Part shown: positions 58,906 to 64,000 of the stretch, piece after piece
How the letters are laid out: each line of letters starts with the position of its first letter
How positions within the stretch are numbered: position 1 is the stretch's first letter
DNA from: Pterois miles
Lineage: Eukaryota > Chordata > Actinopteri > Perciformes > Scorpaenidae
NCBI GenBank assembly: GCA_947000775.1
Contig: CAMQGK010000638.1
Span: 22,150,001 to 22,214,000 of the forward strand
DNA length: 64,000 nt
Direction: 5' to 3'
The notes under the pieces: generated by a model
Told to the model about the DNA's origin: nothing
Databases searched by the model: none
Seen by the model: only the letters and a program-made list of their open reading frames with translations
Program-made: the position numbers and the translations under genes

Positions 58906-59966
58906 AGTCGAGAGAATTTATAAAAGCTTTTTCTTGTCTTAAAGTATAGTGAACAGAATATCTTCAGGTGTTTGGACTGTTGATGAATAATTAGTATGTC
59001 TACCTCTAAAGTGTTCAAATCTCACCAGACATTGATGGTTAATACCAGCCCTAGTGCCTGTTATCTCTGAAGACCGTCTACCTGTCAGGTTATTTCTCCC
59101 GACTGTGTGCAGTTTCTTCACTTGACAGAGATTGATGCGTCTACCTGAAGATTTCTGACTGGATCCTAAATGACCAAACAGCTTGTCTTTTATTTTTGGA
59201 GGTTTACTTGATAGTTCTGTTAAATTGCTCCATCAATCTTGTATGAATTCACATGAGCCATTAGGTGAAAAACCTTTGAAATAGAAAAAATGCAAAATAA
59301 GTGTAAATAAGCAAAAATACATTTCTGACACATTGCAAAATATGTTCAACTTCATTTCATGTAATACACACACATGTTAAATGCAATCAAAGCAAATGCC
59401 CCCTACTGCCATAGCTCCTGCCTTAACATCAGGTTATCTGTATATACAGTATGTTTCTGATTTTATTTTAACACAAACATTAATAACTCCACTTAAAGCA
59501 GTTTTGAATTATTTAATAATTTTACAGAGCATGTTATGACAAGCTCATATAAGCTAAATGTCTAACTGCCTCACTACTATTTATATTTGTATAATTCATT
59601 TCTCACCACTTATATTCTCTTAATTTATTTTTATTTATGAATATGACACTACCTCTAAATTTCAGTTTAAAATTCGCCTACTTGTTTTTAACAGTATTTT
59701 TATTTGGAGCAAATACTGTATACTATCAAATATTTAATGCGAGTGAATAAAAAAATAGTAATAAAAACAGAGGTGAATATACAGGTGTTACAGTAATAGC
59801 AAGAAATTGTAAAGGTCACGTGGGTTACTGCACTCTGTAATGTTATTATAGTAGCCCAGCTCCAGCCCGGTCTTTGGCTTTGTTGATCTTTACCATCATT
59901 TTGTTTCAAAAACCTCAGATATTTTCAGCTTTCCTCTAGGAATGTATGTTAGTTTTGGTTTGGAGC

Positions 59967-60510
59967 TAGGGCTGCACGATTGTGGCCAAAATGCAATTAT
60001 TATGATCTGTACTGATATTTTGATTATTTATCATGATTATTCCTCGAATTTAGCGACGACACCTTTTTATTTCACTTTCAGATTAAGATAAACAGAATAC
60101 TGTTTTCACTTCCATGCTGTGTTACATCCCTGTTAATGTACAAATTAGGGCTGCACAATGTTTTTTTCTGCTGTGTATATATAATATTCTATATATAATA
60201 TTCACCTTGCTCATTTGTTAGCTGCATTTTAATGCTTGGATCTGGTGCACTTTGACAGCTGAATTAGCAACAATTAACTCTAGATCAACAATTTTATGCT
60301 CTTAATGTAACCATAGACATATTGGTTATATAGACAATATCTATACCCACAAATGAAGCTGGTGGTTTGTGGCTTTAGAAAGTGTTGATTTGATATGCAG
60401 CACAGTTTTCTATGAGCAGAACATGCATTTTGAACGTCATTATCGCAGGTGATCGCAGGCGGTCAGAATTGTGATGGCGATAAATATTCGATTAATTGTT
60501 CATCCCTATT
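59967..60510 (+). mobile_element. hAT-like MITE F
   Basis: It starts AGGGCTGCACGATTGTGGCC and ends GATGGCGATAAATATTCGAT TAATTGTTCATCCCTA, with inverted AGGG(C/A)TG ends. TATCATGATTATTCCTCGAA and GATCGCAGGCGGTCAGAATT are internal landmarks. A second start-like AGGGCTGCACAATG at 60147 suggests another element inserted inside. Confidence 0.6.
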
Positions 60511-60979
60511 GGTTTGTTTGCTTCTCTCCATTATAAAGCTATTTCTGTCTTAGCTTGTAAGAGACACAAGTCTGTTAGTGCACAGTGATGCTTGTTAGTG
60601 ATAAAATCACCTGGATAAATACCCAGGAAGCACAACTTTGGCCAACAAGGGGTTTTCAGTTCATTTCCTTTTAAGTCTTGGAGATGTTGTCTGCATGACT
60701 CCTTGTACAGCTGGGAAAATGTGAGTGGAGAAAGTGTCTGAGGAACACTGTCACCTGACTTGGAGAAAAGTATCTCTGCAGTGGAGGTTTTCAGCTCTTA
60801 ACCAGTGACAGACTGGTCATACTAGCTCCCACTGTGAATGTGGATAATGAGTGCAAAGTGCCCAGATTCACTTGCTCTTGGGGTACATATCTTCCCCCCT
60901 GAAGTTGACATTGGCGGTTTTAAGGTTACGATATCTTGTCCCTCTTTTGACGTGATGTGTGTGACTACCATAGGAGGGC

Positions 60980-61170
60980 AGGTTTAGCCGGCGTGTGTTA
61001 GCGCCGACGTGTTGCGTGTCGAAGGGCTTTAACGCAGAACAATGGTGTGTGCGCCGAGCCGTGGCCGTGTGGCCGCGTGGCGGATTAAATTAGCAGCAGT
61101 TGTTTATCGTCCCGTGCCCCCCCCCCCCCCCATCCATCTGCTCCGCTCGGCCCCGTAGACTCCAGCTCTG
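60980..61170. promoter_or_regulatory. Intronic CpG-rich patch
   Basis: Dense CpG: GCCGGCGTGTGTTAGCGCCG ACGTG, GCGCCGAGCCGTGGCCGTG and CGCGTGGCGG. AGAACAATGG (SOX-like) lies at about 61036-61045, and GATTAAATTAGCAG with TTGTTTATCG follow. A C-run occupies 61117-61131. It is unique sequence, unlike its AT-rich surroundings. It could be an intragenic promoter or enhancer. Confidence 0.3.
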
Positions 61171-61703
61171 CTCACAGGCACCGCTCCAGACCCCCTCATC
61201 CCCGTCCCACCCTCCCCAACCCCTTACAAATCCCTATCCCCATGTCACACACAGTTTTGAATAGTTGCAATATCCACCAGCAGCCCAGTCATGACACAAT
61301 ATACTCAGTGCAACCTCTTCTGCCAAGAGCGCTCCGGCTTTCCTCTATGCAGATTAGCCATGTGCTAATTGTGGTTATTTATTTATTTATTTATTTATGG
61401 AAGAGAGGGAAAAAAAAGGGAGGGGAAGAAGTTCCTCCAGAAATTGATTAGCTGACTGAGCAGAAAAAGAAGAGAGTGCAGTAAGTCGCCAGCCAGTGTG
61501 CATATCTGAGACCTTGTTGCTGTATGTGGAAAGTTTGTCATAAATCTTTTTAAGCTGTGTCGAGTAGGGAGCGACGACGTGTCGGGAATAGTCTGGCTTT
61601 CCAGTAAAAGTCAGATTTTAGCAGAAGGCAGCATTGTTGATGAATGTGTTCATAGTGCTGTCCTAAGTCTAAATGAGAGCTTTAGTAATCTACGTCTGAA
61701 ATT
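61171..61703. other. Intronic unique sequence
   Basis: Includes a TTTA run near 61378-61397. Nothing coding or mobile recognised. Confidence 0.4.
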
Positions 61704-62010
61704 AATGCTGGGCAATATGATGATTTATGTTGTCAAAACGATATAAAAATGTCAATCGTATATGCTTTTCTATATCATTTCTATTACGATATAGTCTAGG
61801 TCTGTTTACATCTTTTTGTCTTTATAATTTTGCCTAAAACTGTTCATTTTGCACTCAAAGTCTTAAAATGAGAAAATACTCTAATTTGTCAAGTATGTAA
61901 TTCACACAGGAGTATACAAAATACCATGTGGTTATATGCTGTCATGTGATATACAGTATATCATTCTCAAGATATAGAATAGATTTTGGCCATATCGCCC
62001 TGCCCTTTCT
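61704..62010 (+). mobile_element. AT-rich DNA element G
   Basis: It begins ATGCTGGGCAATATGATGAT and ends GATTTTGGCCATATCGCCCTG, so GGGC(A/G)ATATG is inverted at the two ends. The interior has TATTACGATATAGTCTAGGT. It is a common percomorph MITE type with no ORF. Confidence 0.6.
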
Positions 62011-62111
62011 GAAATCTCTTTCATCATTGAAATTATTGAGGAAATGGCTAATATTTTTATTTTATAATTTGCTTAATATGTCAGGAGTTGTTAAAATAAG
62101 ATTGGCTCAAA

Positions 62112-62211
62112 ACTAGGGATGCTAATATTGATTTAAAAAAAAAAAAAAAAGCCAACCGACCCTTGTTAACTGGTTAGATTACTAACCAGCAAGATTAGTG
62201 CCAAGTGCATT
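62112..62211 (+). mobile_element. DNA element B, left-end fragment
   Basis: CTAGGGATGCTAATATTGAT, CGACCCTTGTTAACTGGTTA and GCAAGATTAGTGCC match the first 100 bases of the element inserted at 43729. This independently supports 43729 as an element boundary. Confidence 0.6.
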
Positions 62212-62292
62212 ATAGACCAAAAGAATAATAGGTTAATCAAGAAAATAATCAACAAATGAATTGACAATGAAAATAAGCATTAGTTGCAATCG
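62212..62292 (-). mobile_element. MITE C, reverse fragment
   Basis: TATAGACCAAAAGAATAATA, AAGAAAATAATCAACAAATG and AAATAAGCATTAGTTGCAAT are the reverse of the C left end. Confidence 0.5.
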
Positions 62293-63006
62293 TAATAATA
62301 ACTATGGCTGTAAATATTGATTATTTTCATCATCGTTTGTCACCAAAGCAAAAAATATCAATTACAAATAGGGTTACGGCTAACAGTTATTGTCATTATC
62401 AATTTATTTAGAGCCAAATCTGTCTTCAGGTATCGTTTTTGTGAGACAAACAGTCTAAAACCAAATATATTCATATTACATTAATGTGGTACCATGGTGC
62501 GCCTACATTGGCAAAACACATTGCAGGCTTTGAACTGTGACAACATACATGTACATGCAGTGTTGGTGCTGACATGATGTATTGTTCTGGTTGAAGAACT
62601 TGTGGTATGAGTTGTAAGAAAATAATTCCCATATGATGTTTTTAAACCTTTACTTGTAATTAAAGTGAACCAAACCAAGTCAAGTTTTATCTGCAGTTGG
62701 AAGTCAATGGTGCCAGATCGTGATTGTAGTCATGTATGTCAAAGCACAAGGACTCAGTAGTGTTTCATGCCTTATCGTCTTTCCGCTGTGTCCATCTTGC
62801 CTTCACCACCTCCACCTCCACCTCCGTACATTTGCCTCTGATACATCCGAAACAGATCTCTTTCTGGCCAGACCCTGAACAATGGGCAACCGTGCTGATT
62901 TCCAAAGCAACAAATAACAAGTTTGACCATCTTGAAGGTTTCACAAATGTGGGAAAACTTACTGAATCTGGTTCTGGTTCTGTTGTGCCTCCCTTCCCTC
63001 CATCAG

Positions 63007-63136
63007 GCCCAGCAATACGGGCCCCAGCGGGGACCTGGGGAGCAGCGAGACAGAGCTCTCCTCCTGGCTTCTGGGTCTGTCTGCGGTGGGCTGGTTGCTG
63101 AAGGAGTTTCTGGTGAACCTGCGTGATTTCGTCTGA
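63007..63136 (+). other. Exon-like ORF behind a strong acceptor
   Basis: The sequence TGCCTCCCTTCCCTCCATCAG (62986-63006) is a textbook polypyrimidine tract plus AG. In the frame starting at 63008 it is followed by 42 codons ending at TGA 63134-63136, with a non-random C-terminus (ETELSSWLLGLSAVGWLLKE at 63053-63112, then FLVNLRDFV). The amphipathic or hydrophobic helix-like end looks protein-like. I do not recognise it. Its phase does not fit arid1a exon 1 (phase 0); the phase-0 frame gives a different 39-codon tail. It could be a terminal exon of a nested gene, an exonised repeat or chance. Confidence 0.2.
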
Positions 63137-64000
63137 TATTGGTGGCACCAATGTTGAGCAATAAGAATAACTATGTAAGGGACAATGTACAGCTAGCAGG
63201 TCGTTGTTGTGAAATAACCCCATTAAGGACGATAGCTGTACATAATCCCTCTTATTACACTATTACACAATCAATAATTTGACACCAAAACAGTCCACCA
63301 GAGTCAACATCAGAAATGCTCCCATAGCAACAGTCTGTAGAATGCCATGATTGATTGACAATTCAAAAAAGATTAATTTAATCATAATAATAATAATAAT
63401 AACGTTATAGTAATAACATTTAATAATCTCAATAGCCAATCTTCTCGCTGATGGTATCATTTACATTTGTAGGTCATGTAGAGGCACCACTATTAAAATG
63501 TTACACTGTTTCATAACCAGTTAAAAGTTCCTCATAGTAACTTTAAAAGGAATGCTGCTTTTGTCATAGTTGTATTGGTTATGATTAAAGTCTGAGCTCA
63601 GACTCGTGAAACGTGGGAAAATACATTCAGATGTTCAAGGTCTTTACTCAGCAGCACCAGCGCTCCAGCCTTGGTGTCGCACTTTTAAAGAGCTACTTGT
63701 TCTACAACTAAGAGAAAGATGAACCCAGTCTTCTATAGCAGACCCTGACCTCTACACACAATATGCTGTAGAGACACACGCTCAGACTCACAAACGCCAC
63801 AGCCAAAGCTCTGTGGGATCTTGGAGGATGTGTAATGGTGTGTCAGATGTGAACAACTTAAGCAATGGGAGGAAAATGCTGGTAAACAGATCAATGAAGG
63901 CCTGAGTAGTAGTCCTGCCACAGCTATATCCCGGCCTGCAGCACACAGATGTATTAATGTGAATGAATGAGGTCAAGGAGTAAAAAACAAGACCTCAAGA

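Larger units (their letters stand above)
39831..64000 (+). other. arid1a: arid1a intron 1 (5' part, incomplete)
   Basis: It begins with the donor GTAAAC at 39831. No sequence resembling ARID1A exon 2 (expected to encode a PMDQMGK-like start) is present up to 64000, so the intron is at least 24.2 kb. A very long first intron is also known for human ARID1A. Parts not listed separately (about 44813-46379, 48453-50034, 51700-52980, 55830-56391, 57400-58611, 58906-59966, 60511-60979, 63137-64000) hold unique AT-rich sequence or worn element fragments and no recognised gene. Fragments of 'GGCTGGGTACTATACATG'/'GGCTGGTTATCGTTTTAAG' elements lie at 55098-55200 and 58391-58620. Confidence 0.85.

Overview
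The window looks like nuclear DNA of a ray-finned fish, probably a percomorph. The reasons are long CA/GT, GA and AT microsatellites, tRNA-derived SINEs with the teleost-type tail, L2-like LINE tails, and many short AT-rich hAT-like elements of the kind common in perch-like fishes. The only protein-coding sequence I can name is the first coding exon of arid1a (BAF250a, a subunit of the BAF/SWI-SNF chromatin remodelling complex) on the + strand at 38931-39830. No RNA gene, CRISPR array, prokaryotic operon or intact transposase or reverse transcriptase was seen. Repeat family names (A, B, C and so on) are my own labels; assignment rests on copies matching one another in the window and on recollection of common fish repeats, with no database search. 

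Layout. 1-38.4 kb is upstream intergenic DNA with no recognisable exon. It holds a palindrome-rich AT element (1-690), SINEs (4861, 8313, 26089), copies of several non-autonomous DNA transposons, a 504-bp tandem array (17.3-18.6 kb), a 91-bp tandem array (16.1-16.5 kb) and several unique, higher-complexity blocks with homeodomain, POU or SOX-like motifs that read like candidate conserved non-coding elements. 37.1-38.24 kb is an extremely AT-rich minisatellite block that stops a few hundred bases before the CpG-rich arid1a promoter. 38.48-39.83 kb is the promoter, 5' UTR and coding exon 1. 39.83-64 kb is the 5' part of arid1a intron 1, which is not finished at the window edge (at least 24.2 kb). 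It is packed with short hAT-like elements, some nested in one another, and a few unique candidate regulatory blocks. 

How it fits together. The picture is one dosage-sensitive chromatin regulator with a long first intron and a long gene-free upstream flank; candidate regulatory sequence is scattered on both sides. The ARID DNA-binding domain and the C-terminal BAF250 domain must lie beyond 64000. I did not find a convincing undescribed biological system. The best leads are structural: a DNA element nested inside another with near-perfect 8-bp target duplications, a 520-bp element with 15-bp terminal inverted repeats and two relatives, in-frame minisatellites, and one unexplained splice-acceptor-plus-ORF near 63.0 kb.
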